A stretch of DNA of 64,000 nt, taken from NCBI RefSeq assembly GCF_963676685.1, contig NC_092350.1, forward strand, positions 40,395,373-40,459,372, in the 5' to 3' direction. Both the position numbers and the translations under genes were made by a program. The DNA is from Mytilus edulis. Lineage: Eukaryota; Mollusca; Bivalvia; Mytilida; Mytilidae. Below, one piece after another: positions 44,419 through 55,209 of the stretch. Position 1 is the first letter of the stretch. Every line of letters starts with the position of its first letter. The notes under the pieces are model-generated. The model was not told where the DNA came from and made no database searches. It saw nothing but the letters and a program-made list of their open reading frames with translations.

Positions 44419-45315
44419 TTAGTTCCGATGCAAAGACCCTATAAGTGAATCAATATTAACGCCAAAATATGCAATCTTTAATGACCTGACAACAGTCTCG
44501 TAACTATAACCTTTCTTAATAAGTCTATTCAAAGGTTTTTTTAGTTTTTGAGGTGAATGCTGACACCTTTGTGCTTTATAAAGAATATTTCCATAAAAAA
44601 TTGGATGTGAAATACCTGAACGTATAAGAAGTCTGCATGTTGAGCTATATTTACGAATGATGTCCTTACACCGATGATAAAATTTAGTAAATGTTTTGAC
44701 TAGTTTGTGATATCGAAAACCCTGGTGTAATAATTTTTCAGTAATACATAAATTTCTCTCGTTAAAATCTAAAACATTGTTACATACACGAGCGAATCGT
44801 ACAAGTTGAGATATATAAAAACCGTAAGATGGTGACAAGGGAACGTCACCATCTAAAAATGGATAATTAACGATAGGAAATGAAAAATCATCTCTTTTAT
44901 CATAAATTTTAGTATTCAGCTTTCCGTTAGTGATATAGATATCAAGATCGAGGAAATGGCAGTGGTCATTGTTAGTATTAGCTTTATTTAAAGTAAGTTC
45001 AACAGGATAAATTTCTTTAATATACATACTGAAGTCGTCATTATTGAGAGCCAAAATATCATCCAAATATCTAAAAGTATTATTAAATTTGTTTATAAGA
45101 TGTTGTTTCGATGGGTCTTTGCTTATTTTTGTCATAAATTGTAACTCATAGCAATACAAAAACAGGTCCGCAATAAGTGGTGCACAGTTAGTCCCCATTG
45201 GAATTCCGATAATCTGACGATATACGGAATCCCCAAAGCGAACAAAAATGTTATCCAGTAAAAATTCAAGGGCATATATAGTATCAAAGCATGTCCAATT
45301 AACATAGAAGCCCAC
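44419..45315 (-). pseudogene. Penelope-like reverse transcriptase, copy B (5'-truncated, open frame of 298 residues)
   Basis: Carries motif B GIPMGTNCAPLIADLFLYCY, YLDD in FRYLDDILALNNDD, and the whole downstream block to the same C-terminus (SLHRN) as copy A, without its frameshifts. It starts at the position equivalent to 42547 of copy A (NYVNWTCFDTIYALEF), so motif A and the N-terminal part are missing and it cannot be active alone. Its 3' flank (44073-44410) is the reverse complement of 43436-43766. The two copies differ at a few codons, so the duplication is recent but not brand-new. Confidence 0.85.
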
Positions 45316-46740
45316 TTACTTATTCAGTATCAAGAGCTGCACCAAAAGCGCATGACACGTCAATCGCCTCTCAAACTCCTTTTGAGGATTTTAAATGAAT
45401 AAAAATAATCAAAGAGCTGAATAGCTCTGAGGGGAAAGACGACCCTTGTTTCTATTTAATTAATTTTTTTTGGAAAGGGGGGGGGGGTATCTTTTGATAG
45501 TCTTCATATAAAGAATTATAAAAGAGAACAGCTAGAACATGCAGAAAAGTTTGACAATATTGAAATCAATTGTTGTTTATGTAATTTCATTTCCTTAGTT
45601 TAGGATTCAATTTGGACCAATGGAAGAGATCTGCACTTTCTAAATTTAAACATTTGATTAAAGTTGATAGTTAATTATCTAAAATTCAACTGAATTCTGT
45701 CATTTCACAACAACTACAATATTTTTTGAAATCTTGATTGTTTACCACTGAACTGCAGGCTAGGACCATTTTCCATTTTTTGTGACAGTACTCTTGGATT
45801 TTTCATTTTTTTCATAAGAAAGTGTGGACTGAAAAATCTATTCAGTTTTACATTTCCATTGATAAAGTTCCCAGTTACAACTCTCATCACAGGGAAACAG
45901 GTACTAATAAAAAACAATATGATTGATGTAAATTGTGTGAAGCTTGTTTCCCCAAATACTAAATTTGAAATATTTGTAAATTTCATGAATAAATAGTATA
46001 GGTTGAAACTACAAAATGCAACATATTAATTTTTTATTTTTTTTTACCATTACAATGATTATGTTGGTACACAAAAATTTAGTTTTAATGGAAGACTACT
46101 AATCCAATGAAATGTCACATTTTAAGTGTTTAAATACATTAACTTTTATTTTAGTGGATAATTACTCATCAGTTGAGGTGCTCCTTTCTGCATGTTCTAG
46201 CTGTAGGAAGATTCTCAAAACAGAATTTTTACAGAAAAAAAATCAATAAAATCGTTTCTCTCCCCTATCTAATGTAACCCCACGATCTTTGTTTACTTTG
46301 AAAGTTGCTGACCTACAAATTAAAGTATTGCATGTTGATGTTTGAATCATCTACAGCAAACAATATTATGTTTAGATTTAGCAAATACCAATTTGTAATT
46401 AGTGCACGATCTCTGGGAATGATTTAAATAACCAATGAAGGATATCCTTGCTTCTGCATAGTGTGGCATTCCAAGAATGACGTCACTATAAAATACAATG
46501 TAGGTTGGATATATTTAGAATATCTCGTCATACTGATTTGTCCGGATTGTAAAAGAAACGTAAATAGTGTAAATGAGAGCTCAAGATACGATAATTTCGT
46601 CAGAAACAGAAGGGAAATGTGTAAAAAAGTGTTTAAAGTCAAACTATTCATTTCTGGGTCTCCTTCTCTTCAATCTAAGTAAGATTTGTTGGGGGGTTTT
46701 CCACACTATAAAAAACAAAATGAATGATGTGAGGGAATGT
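45316..46740. other. Intergenic stretch, no gene recognised
   Basis: AT-rich with a short poly-G run (45477-45487). A hairpin gacggcttgaagccgtc lies just beyond at 46766-46782. No exon could be supported. Confidence 0.5.
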
Positions 46741-46799
46741 CACTCTGGTCAACCCCATAGGGGATTGACGGCTTGAAGCCGTCTTTCCCCCAAAAAACA

Positions 46800-48595
46800 A
46801 TCGTACATCAATGGATAAAAACAAATCACCAAATTTCATAAAAATTGATGAAATCATTTTTGAGTGGTTATTGTTAGTGTCGATCATCCAGCCGCTTTAT
46901 TTTTTTTAAAGTATAGCGTCTTGATGAAAAGTGATATAAAATGGTAATTTATGACATTCAGAATAGTTTCGGATTTTTTAGCTTGTTTTTAAAGATATTG
47001 TCCAAGACGAATAACCGAGAAGTTGGTTATTAACTTTGGAAGATTTATATTACGATAATAGTATTGAAAAGCCCGAGTGTATCGATTATTGTTTAAATCT
47101 ATTTATATTTTTTTGGTGACGACTTAAAAGTCGTGTATAACACCAGACAGCGTAGCTTCCATGACAGCGAAGGAAAATAACAGCCAATCATACCTTTGTA
47201 AGATGATACAACAACACAAACTGTTACATAATTTTTAAAGCAAACCTGAAACATCGAGTAGTTATATTCTTTCATGCATATCTCTGCTACGCAAGCAAGT
47301 TAATAATTATACAATAAATGGCAATTTTTGTATTGACTGGGACCACTCGAACAGTCGTGTGTACACTATAAATACATTTTGGAGTTGATTTGTAGTATCT
47401 TTATCTTTATAAATACTTGATGGAAAAGTGGTACTTCTGGTTTTCTTTCATATGTTTCATGATAATTGCATTGTCTTTTTAAAAGAATGATATTTACTTG
47501 AATATTTCAGGATATTATTTTCAATGATAATCTGTGAAATTATTTCCCATTATAATACATTTTTTTTAACAATTTACTTTAATTCCAATACACTATTATT
47601 ATTGCATAGTATTTGTAAAGATTAAGTTTTTTTAAAAATTTTTCAATAGTTATACTACCCAGATTGAATTTCACGGCAAAGGAAAAAATATCCTAGGAAA
47701 ATATTTTCCTCTAGATAAAAAGATAACAACACATACAGTAACATTTTTTTTTTAAATTTTGCTTTAAACCATGACGCCGAAATATGAACTTCACCCATAA
47801 TAAGTTTGTTGTATCTATCTGTAGTGTATAAGGGAGTTTGAATCTTGATATGTGTACAAAAAGGGGGAGATGAGAGATGCGCAATGTTGTACACATTTAC
47901 AGGAGGGAACGCAATCCAAAACTATAAGCAGAAGAAAAACAAACAAAGTATATCTAGAAGATGCCATTTTGTACATACACCAAACGGTCAAAATGATTTA
48001 TGCTCGATTTTTTTTTAAAAACAAATGCATTTATCTTATACAAACATATAAGAAGTGGGACACATTGTTATGAAGAGTAATTTAAATATACTGTTAGTTA
48101 ACAAAGTCTGGACTGGTCAACTTAAAATAGAAAAATACTTTTTTTGCACTTTTAAAAGACCTTTTTTTTCACACTAAAAAAAGTTCATAACAGAATACAA
48201 ATGTTGTCAGTGAATATATACCAATTGGCTATCTTAACCTTGAAATAAAACTATGGCATGAGGAAAACATTTAAAATTCGATTTTATTCAAAACAATAGA
48301 CAGTAAAACAATAGATCCAGCATCAATGAAAGGAGGTGTCAATGAGACAGCAACCGGTGAACCCAATGACATACATTACCAAAAGTAGACATCAACATAA
48401 TTAAGAGGTCATACTGTAGACTAAAACAAAAATTGAGAATAAAAGTACCAAAAGGTCAACATTATACAAATAAGAAGATGCGGTATGAATACCAATGAGA
48501 CAATTATAAAACATGATCACACTGAACTAAATAAAGAAGTTAAAAATATGAAAAAAATCAAACTGATGCTAATAATAATCTACAGGGAATAAAGA
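46800..48595. other. Intergenic stretch with small repeat scraps only
   Basis: Around 48310-48520 there are short pieces of the agaagatgtggtatga family (aagaagatgcggtatgaata, ccaatgagacaa). Otherwise nothing coding is recognised. Confidence 0.5.
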
Positions 48596-48599
48596 CTTC

Positions 48600-48850
48600 A
48601 TGGACGATTTCAAGGTAAATCACGAAAACAACGTAAAAGAAGTAAGATCGGTTAAGTCATCCATTAATAAAGTAGCAAATGATCTTGCAGATAAAACTTT
48701 GGAGCTGAGAAATGAAATTAAAACAGTAGTCAATACCGCAAAACAAGAAAATGAAAATCTACAGAGCACCGTTATTGACCTTCAATGCAGATCAAAGAAG
48801 AATAACTTGGTGTTTACTGGTTTGACGGAAACCGAAGGAGAAAACACTGT
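48600..48850 (+). pseudogene. LINE ORF1 fragment
   Basis: Encodes a coiled-coil-like stretch ending LQSTVIDLQCRSKKNNLVFT and GLTETEGENT. 'DLQCRSKKNNLVFTGL' is the signature entry to the RNA-binding region of ORF1 proteins of L1/CR1-like non-LTR elements. The frame then runs into unrelated sequence (the copied 3' end of a B-box gene), so it is a scrap. Confidence 0.7.
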
Positions 48851-49330
48851 ACATATGTACTTTTGTATGATATTTTTGTTTTATATCTATGCTACTACAT
48901 GTAACTTCAAATACACAAATATTTTTTTTACTTTGATTTCCAATCAAAACACGATTGTTTTTTCTGTCGAAATGTATTCCATAAGGTTGAAACAATCCAT
49001 CCACACTTGAAATGAAATTAAAACAGTAGTCAATAACGCAAAACTAGAAAATGAAATCTACAGAGCACCGTTATTGACCTTCAATGCAGATCAATGAACA
49101 ATAACTTTGTGTTTACTGGTTTGACGGAAACCGAAGGAGAAAACACTGTACATATGTACTTTTGTATGATATTTTTGTTTTATATCTATGCTACTAGCAA
49201 ATGGTTCTAATTTATAACTTCAAATACACAAACATGTTTTTTGCTTTGATTTCGAATCAAAACACGATTGTTTTTTCTGTCGAAATGTATTCCATAAGGT
49301 TTAAACAATCCATCCACACTTGAAAGAAGT
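48711..49330. repeat. ~300-bp tandem duplication joining LINE ORF1 scrap and B-box gene 3' end
   Basis: gaaatgaaattaaaacagta begins at about 48711 and again at 49011. Each unit holds the end of the ORF1 scrap, a shared gtacatatgtacttttgtat linker, and the last ~40 codons of the B-box gene in antisense. The second unit runs into the genuine gene end (49207 onward). Confidence 0.9.
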
Positions 49331-50892
49331 TGCCTGTTCTGTTGTCCATCAGGGGATAAAACCACTATTCTATGTAAAGCAGAACAAGCTACATAAACGT
49401 TTCCGTAGTTATCTAGCGCTATTCCACGTGGATATTTTAATATGTTCTCATCTTTAAATGTCCATATTGCCCCGCCGTTCATATCACAACATACAATACT
49501 TTTAGGTCCATCGTAAGTAAAATAAATTTTGTCATTAAAAACTTCAATATATGAAAAAGGGGGCAAATCATACTTCCATATAGCAGTACTTCTTCCGTCC
49601 TGAGGGTTAAGTTTACAGACACCATCTCCTTTTGCGCAAATGAACAATGACCCATTATGATGTTTAATCCCATAGCACTGATACTTCGTTGGTATAAGTG
49701 TAACCTTTTCTGTATCGATGTCTATTATACTGACTCCGGTAGACTGTTCGTTGTTTGACGTTGTAGCTACAGTTTTATAATCTATATACGTTATATCAAA
49801 TGCATTGGCGGGTTTAACTGAGATTTGACTCAGTATTTGCCAGTCGGTACTGAAGACAAGTACATTTTTGGTACTATAGTCACTTAAGGCAATGTTTCCA
49901 TTTGGAAGAACGACAATACCTCTAATGTCTTGAACGTCTGGTTTTACGGTTTTCACTAGACTTGGTTTGATATCAGTAATTGATCTAATCTTTGACTCTA
50001 CTAATTGTGCTTGTTTTGTTTTGTGTGTTACGAGAGACAATTTACAATGAGTCTTCTGTACCTCAAGTGAACCGAATGATTGAATACTTGATGAAAGGTT
50101 GTCGATTTTGTCATCAATATTGAATAGTATAGTAGGTGCATCCAATATGTGATCTCCAGTGATCGACTGCAGGTACGACTCAGTAGTAGCTGCTTCTAAT
50201 GAGATTTTCTGTAATCCAAAGTACGTTTGAAGTTCGGTCGCGTACCTGTCCATATCTTGTAACTGTTGTTCAGCTTTGTTTGTGCTATCAGTCTTATTTT
50301 CTAGGATCTGTAGTTTATTTTTAATGCTATCTTTCGATTCACTTGTTATCTCGAAAATTTCGTTTTTGATCTTCTTTTCCAATTTATCAAAGTGGTCATC
50401 AATCTTCTTCCTTGTGTCTGTAACCTGGGACAATATTTTCTCTTCTTGCTGCTTTATTCTTCCCTGTTGTTCATTCAGTTCAATCTGTAGAGTTTTTATG
50501 TTTTGATCAATATCTTTCAAACTTAGTCGTGTTTCCTGGAAAAATGACGACTTTTTAACGTTTTCTATCATTTTACGAAGGGATACTATACCTTTGCATC
50601 CTTCGTGATTCTCAATACATGAGGGGCAAATAAGTTTATCGTGAGCTTGGCAAACCATTTGATATTGTTCAGTATGTTCCATGCATATATTACTGGTTTC
50701 TGAAATAGATGAAGACATCGACAAGTAGTCCCGAATCGATACAGTTACGTGATTTTCGGACGACTTTGAAAATCCATGATAATCATTGCAATCTTTACAA
50801 AATGCTTGTTTACATTCAGGACACCAGACAGTGGATGGTTTTGTAATATGTCGATGGTCACATATATCGCAATGTTGCTGAATTGATGCCAT
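49207..50892 (-). CDS. B-box/coiled-coil/NHL-type propeller protein (TRIM-like, no RING), paralogue 1
   Basis: 561 residues in one coding exon. Start chosen at ATG 50890-50892 (MASIQQHCDIC): a splice acceptor (tttgcag) lies just upstream at 50903-50904, so the extra in-frame Met at 50940 is in intron. B-box 1 is CDIC...CPECKQAFCKDC..YH (residues 8-48), B-box 2 CMEH...CQAHDKLICPSCIENH (about 70-96), a coiled coil follows (about 110-240), and the C-terminal half holds propeller blades (VLPNGNIALSDYSTKNVLVF, YPRGIALDNYGNVYVACS). There is no RING, so a ubiquitin ligase role cannot be assumed; related bivalve families are thought to act in innate immunity or scaffolding. Its length equals that of paralogue 2. 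Confidence 0.9.
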   Translation of the reverse strand: MASIQQHCDICDHRHITKPSTVWCPECKQAFCKDCNDYHGFSKSSENHVTVSIRDYLSMSSSISETSNICMEHTEQYQMVCQAHDKLICPSCIENHEGCKGIVSLRKMIENVKKSSFFQETRLSLKDIDQNIKTLQIELNEQQGRIKQQEEKILSQVTDTRKKIDDHFDKLEKKIKNEIFEITSESKDSIKNKLQILENKTDSTNKAEQQLQDMDRYATELQTYFGLQKISLEAATTESYLQSITGDHILDAPTILFNIDDKIDNLSSSIQSFGSLEVQKTHCKLSLVTHKTKQAQLVESKIRSITDIKPSLVKTVKPDVQDIRGIVVLPNGNIALSDYSTKNVLVFSTDWQILSQISVKPANAFDITYIDYKTVATTSNNEQSTGVSIIDIDTEKVTLIPTKYQCYGIKHHNGSLFICAKGDGVCKLNPQDGRSTAIWKYDLPPFSYIEVFNDKIYFTYDGPKSIVCCDMNGGAIWTFKDENILKYPRGIALDNYGNVYVACSALHRIVVLSPDGQQNRQLLSSVDGLFKPYGIHFDRKNNRVLIRNQSKKHVCVFEVIN

Positions 50893-51210
50893 TTTATCTT
50901 TCCTGCAAAGAAAAGTATAAGCATATTGGTTTTGCACCATGTAAAAAAACCTGTATGGATATAATCAATTAACTTGGTTTGTTTAACACAAAATGTAAAC
51001 AATTACTGATTCTGTCTGCATTCTATTGACCGAAACTTCACTATCACATTTATTTAATTCATGACAATAGACAATATTTTATTGGCACAAACGCATTTAC
51101 AATAAATGGTAATGACCGAATGGATAAACAATTTGCTATACATGGTAGTAAAATACAAACAATTATATATATATGTGTGAATAAACGATTAAAGGTATAA
51201 TGAAAATCTA

Positions 51211-52720
51211 TTACAATAGATTACTTCTTGCATTTAAACAATTTGTTACGAAAGAGGAAGATAATTTTAGTGCCGTATAAGGTGTATTATTAAGTATAAG
51301 ATTTATTTTATTTTTATCGCACAAAGTGGATATACTTTTTCCTGTAATTTTGAACATTTTTAATACAAAAGTCTCTCTAATACTGGAGTAACCTCTGCAG
51401 TGTAGCAGCATGTGCTGTTCATTTTCAATTTCGCCACTTTTACAGATTTCACAAATTCTTTGATCTCTGGGCACTTTTAAATATCTTCCTCTTTCAATGG
51501 CAAGGTTATGAGCACTAACTCTTAATTTACATAATGATGATCGATCTGATCTATTTTTTAAAGCATCAACATAACCTGCCCGTTCACTCATTTTGTAAAC
51601 ACTTTGGAAAAATGTTAATTTTGGAGATGCTGAAATATTTGCATGTTGTTCCTGAAAACCCTGTTCAATTAGTCTTTGTTTTATAAAACCAAACAGGGGT
51701 TTAATAGTAAGGTTATCATTTGACAAATAAGATAAACCTAAGTTTTGAATAATAATATTTAACCTTTTAACCCATGGGTTGCTTTTTTTTGTAGCATTAT
51801 ATATTTGGTGAACTAAACTTCCTTCTGAAGTGATTAAATGGTCCCAGAATTTAATGCAAGATAACATTATCCTATTTTTCAATGGTAGTCTTGCAATTTC
51901 GGAACGACATGCATCATTCGAGGCCTTACAGTGTACTCCCAAGATTTCTTTAATAAATTTTATATGCAACTTTTCATAGGCATCACTGTCTTTAAATGTC
52001 GAAATAATTCCCCAGATTTCGCTACAATAAAGGAGAATAGGGGCTACTAAGGAATCAAAAAGTTTTTCCAGAAGTTTACAAGGGTTATCTAATCCTATTG
52101 TTTTCTTTATTTTAAAATATGCTTTCCTAGCTTTTTCCATAAGCGAAGTGATGGCGACATTAAAACTGCCATTATATCTAATATTAATACCCAAGTAACA
52201 ATAAGTACTAACTGTCTCTAAGGATTTGCCATTATAATAAAATTCGTTTAGAAAAGACTGTCCGTTTGAATTAAAAACCATTACTTTTGATTTCTCTATA
52301 TTGACTTGTAATTTCCAAGAAGAACAATAATTACTTAATGTATTGAGACAATTTTGCAAACCCTCTTTGCTATCCGATAATAATACAATATCATCGGCAT
52401 ACAAAAGTGCATTAAATGAAACATCACCAACTACAACTGGATCTGCATTGATATTTTCCAAGTCTTTTTTAAGTATGTCGTTTATAAAAAAATTAAAGAG
52501 AAGAGGACTCAATACATCTCCTTGTTTAACACCACAGTTTGATTCAAATGATGGGCTAAGACCATTAGAAAATTTAATTCTACATTTTGTATTAGAGTAC
52601 ATTGAAAATATTATATTAAAAATATGTTTTTGTACATTACTTTGAAGTAGTTTATGAAATAATCCTATTCTCCAAATTGTTTCAAACGCTTTTCTAAGAT
52701 CAATGAAAGCAGCAAATATT
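51211..52720 (-). pseudogene. LINE reverse transcriptase open frame
   Basis: An open frame of about 500 codons from the poly-T run at 52720-52729 down to 51211. YADD and the zinc-knuckle are intact. The frame really extends upstream of the first Met (52602), since AFIDLRKAFETIWRIGLFHK is in the same frame; the poly-T run is where it shifts away from the preceding part. Confidence 0.85.
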
Positions 52721-52729
52721 TTTTTTTTT

Positions 52730-53590
52730 TGGATTTATAATTGCTGACAATGGATTTCAAGGAAAAGATGTGGTCTGCAGTTCGACTATCTTCTTTGAAG
52801 CCAATCTGGTTATTACTTATTAATTTGTTTACATTTATATGAGCAAGTAATCGAGAGAGGATTATTTTATTAAACAATTTTCCCAGGTTCGAAATAATGG
52901 ATATCCCTCTGTAATTACCAGGGTCACTTTTACTTCCCTTTTTATGTAGAAGTACTAAAAATGATTCATTCCAAACTTTTTGAAAACTTCCATTACTTAA
53001 AATAAAGTTAAATAGCTTTTGTAATGGTTTTGTTAAGACTGATATTCCATTTACAACATTTCATTTGAAATAAGATCAGTAGCTGTGCTTTTCACATTTT
53101 TAAGGGACTTAATTGCCTTTACGATCTCACTTGTTTTAATGTGTTTCTGAAAGTCATTTGTCCTGTTGTTTTTTTGAAAATCATCAAATAATGTTTCAAA
53201 ATTTTTGAGAATTTTTTCTTGAAATGGGTTAAAACTCTCGCCCGTTTTGTTTAGTTTTTTAAAATAGCTGATAAATTCATCTTGTGCAAACTGTACAGAA
53301 TCTTCATTATTATAAGATTTACTTAGTTTTTGTAAACGATTCCAAAATGTTTTAGGGTCTTTATTAACATTTGCACTTATTTGAAAACATATTTTATTTT
53401 TGTATGATCTTTCTGCCTTTTTACAAGCTCTTCTATACTTAGAGCGGCAGGAGTAAAAAGATTTTCTGTGAGTGTTATTATATGGAAATTTGTTAACCAG
53501 TTTTTCATAACTTTTAACTGTTTTGCGCAAATAATTACAAGAGTCTGAAAACCATGGCTTTCTTTTAGATTTTTTTTTCTATGGGGCATT
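52730..53590 (-). pseudogene. LINE pre-RT region (broken)
   Basis: Two frames give FNKIILSRLLAHINVNKLIS and NNQIGFKEDSRTADHIFSLK (RT entry, 52665-52877), then further upstream RKTVKSYEKLVNKFPYNN, DPKTFWNRLQKLSK and EIVKAIKSLKNVKSTATDLI (53051-53530). A stop and frameshifts separate them. Confidence 0.75.
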
Positions 53591-53898
53591 TTGTTTACTA
53601 ATTTGCTGATTTTTTTGCGCTTTCATATAAAATTGATGTTAAAGATTGTACAGCTGAATCACTGCTTTTAAAAGAGTTATTTGTAAATAATGCTAATTTA
53701 GTTTTATTTTCTTTACTGGTGATATCCTTCACATATGACTCTATGGCTCCAGGTGACCAAATAAATTTTCCTGGAAGGGGATCCAGTTGTGTTAGGTTAA
53801 CAAAATTTGTGGAATGGAAAAAAGTTAACAATGTACAACTGATTGGATAATGGTTTGATAGTGACGTTAAGTCATGTATTTCAAAATAACCAACTAAG

Positions 53899-54320
53899 CT
53901 AAGTAAAATATAAAATCAAAAGACACAAGTGTATAATGTGAGGTCTATAATCAACAAGACTGCATCCATTATATTTTATGCATGATTGTTTACCATGTAA
54001 ATCACCAATCGTTCTTCCATTCAATATTGTAAGGCTTGTTTCTTTACAAATATCAAGCAAACATCTACCACTATTATTAATACGTATGGGGTCAAGAATA
54101 TTTCTTGGCATTATACTGTCTTCTACATAATAGTTATCAACTACATATGGTTGTTTAGATTCATCAAATAACACATAGTCTGGTGAGGTATTTGTGTGGG
54201 CATTAAAATCCCCTTGCACCATTATATCTCCTAGTTTACAATATTTTTCAATATCAGACAGTAAATGTGCATATACAGAGTTAAGATCCGGTACATTACA
54301 ACTGGAGTTTTCATGTAATA
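53899..54320 (-). pseudogene. LINE endonuclease remnant
   Basis: HENSSCNVPDLNSVYAHLLS then DIEKYCKLGDIMVQGDFNAH: the GDFNAH motif of apurinic-type endonucleases of non-LTR elements. The N-terminal half of the domain is missing. Confidence 0.75.
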
Positions 54321-54329
54321 AAAAGGTTA

Positions 54330-55010
54330 ATATATAGATCGATTTAACACAAGAATGTTAACTAAAATGTAGGAAACATCTCTACGCTATTAGAGCAAGA
54401 ACAGTGTTGTTTTGTTACAAAATGTGAAATAATAAATAATAATAAAATAGTAAAAAGGGTTAATAAAGAAAAATAACATTTACAAAAACAAAAACGTACC
54501 TGCAGTTTAAACAACACAAATCAATGTATTCGACCAGGAAGTTGAGCACTAAACATTTAGGTGAATTGGATCGACTTGTTCAAGTTATAAAACGCGCCAA
54601 ATTTTAAATGTACTTAATTTTGTAAAATGAAATCAAAATGTGCTTTTCTAGAAAACTAGGACACAACGTATATACCATACCATTCATACTAATCGCATTA
54701 TCAATGATTACTCAATAGTTAATGACCCCAAAAAAAATCTTCAATACCTTAATAACGTATATCAGTATCTCAAAAGTCAAACCGCCACACGATGTGATGC
54801 AACCTAAGCCCTTATTTGAAAATCTAAGAATTCTACTACCAATATAATCACAAAATATGCGGTTGGTTAAAAAGAACAGATCGTGTTTTTTTATGTCAAT
54901 TGTTTTATATCAGCAATTTTTATCTTGATTATATGAAACACGTGAAGTGCACCTCTAGTATATCCGGTAAAGGTTAAAAGTGAAGGATGGTTGAATGCAA
55001 GCGAAAAAAT
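54330..55010. repeat. Duplicated upstream block, copy 1 (probable promoter and 5' exon of B-box paralogue 1)
   Basis: Aligns with 62150-63600 in blocks: atcgatttaacacaagaatg, gtgaaataata, gtacctgcagtt, ccaggaagttga, caagttataaaacgcgcc, cacctaagcccttatt-like, and tatatccggtaaaggtta. The 62-kb copy carries ~800 bp more between 62579 and 63380. Confidence 0.8.
54500..54610 (-). other. Candidate 5' non-coding exon of B-box paralogue 1
   Basis: On the minus strand a clean donor CTGCAG|GTACGT falls at 54500/54499, inside the block conserved with the other paralogue, and the coding exon has an acceptor just before its ATG. A TTTAAAA box next to GGCGCG (about 54590-54606) could mark the core promoter. 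The LINE then occupies most of the intron. Confidence 0.45.
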
Positions 55011-55024
55011 ACATGAGTTTGACG

Positions 55025-55205
55025 TTTTTGGACTCGATCGTCACTGATGGGTCTTTTGGAGACGAAACGCGCGTTTGGCGAAAATACAAAATTTAATCCT
55101 GGTTTCTATAATGAGTTTATTTACAAACACTGAGTCTTTTAGAGACGAAATGTCCGTCTGGCGTAAATACAAAATTTAATCCTGCTATCTATGAAGAGTT
55201 TATTA
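55025..55205 (-). repeat. Dispersed repeat (gacgaaacgcgcgtttggcg family), inverted, one and a half copies
   Basis: cactgatgggtcttttggag-acgaaacgcgcgtttggcg, then a second partial unit gagacgaaatgtccgtctgg. Reverse-orientation relatives at 34732-34860 and 61622-61735. Confidence 0.7.
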
Positions 55206-55209
55206 AAAC

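Larger units (their letters stand above)
51060..54330 (-). mobile_element. Non-LTR retrotransposon (LINE), 5'-truncated and frameshifted, in the B-box gene intron
   Basis: Minus-strand order: end of an AP-type endonuclease (MVQGDFNAHTNTSP, NGCSLVDYRP; 54320-53900), a linker (WSPGAIESYV...), a pre-RT region, then reverse transcriptase with AFIDLRKAF (motif A), GVKQGDVLSPLLFNFFINDI (motif B) and ALLYADDIVLL (motif C), and a C-terminal zinc-knuckle-like CEICKSGEIENEQHMLLHC. Limits: the host sequence similar to the paralogue resumes below 51060 and above 54330. It is 5'-truncated inside the endonuclease, so inactive. A CR1/Jockey-like affiliation is a guess. Confidence 0.85.

Noticed and set aside
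46766..46782. Perfect hairpin gacggcttgaagccgtc
   Set aside because: It is short, alone in the window, not next to a gene, and could be chance or a repeat scrap.
50893..50940. In-frame upstream Met (MVQNQYAYTF...) for B-box paralogue 1
   Set aside because: It lies beyond a splice acceptor, is absent as coding sequence in paralogue 2, and reads as intron.
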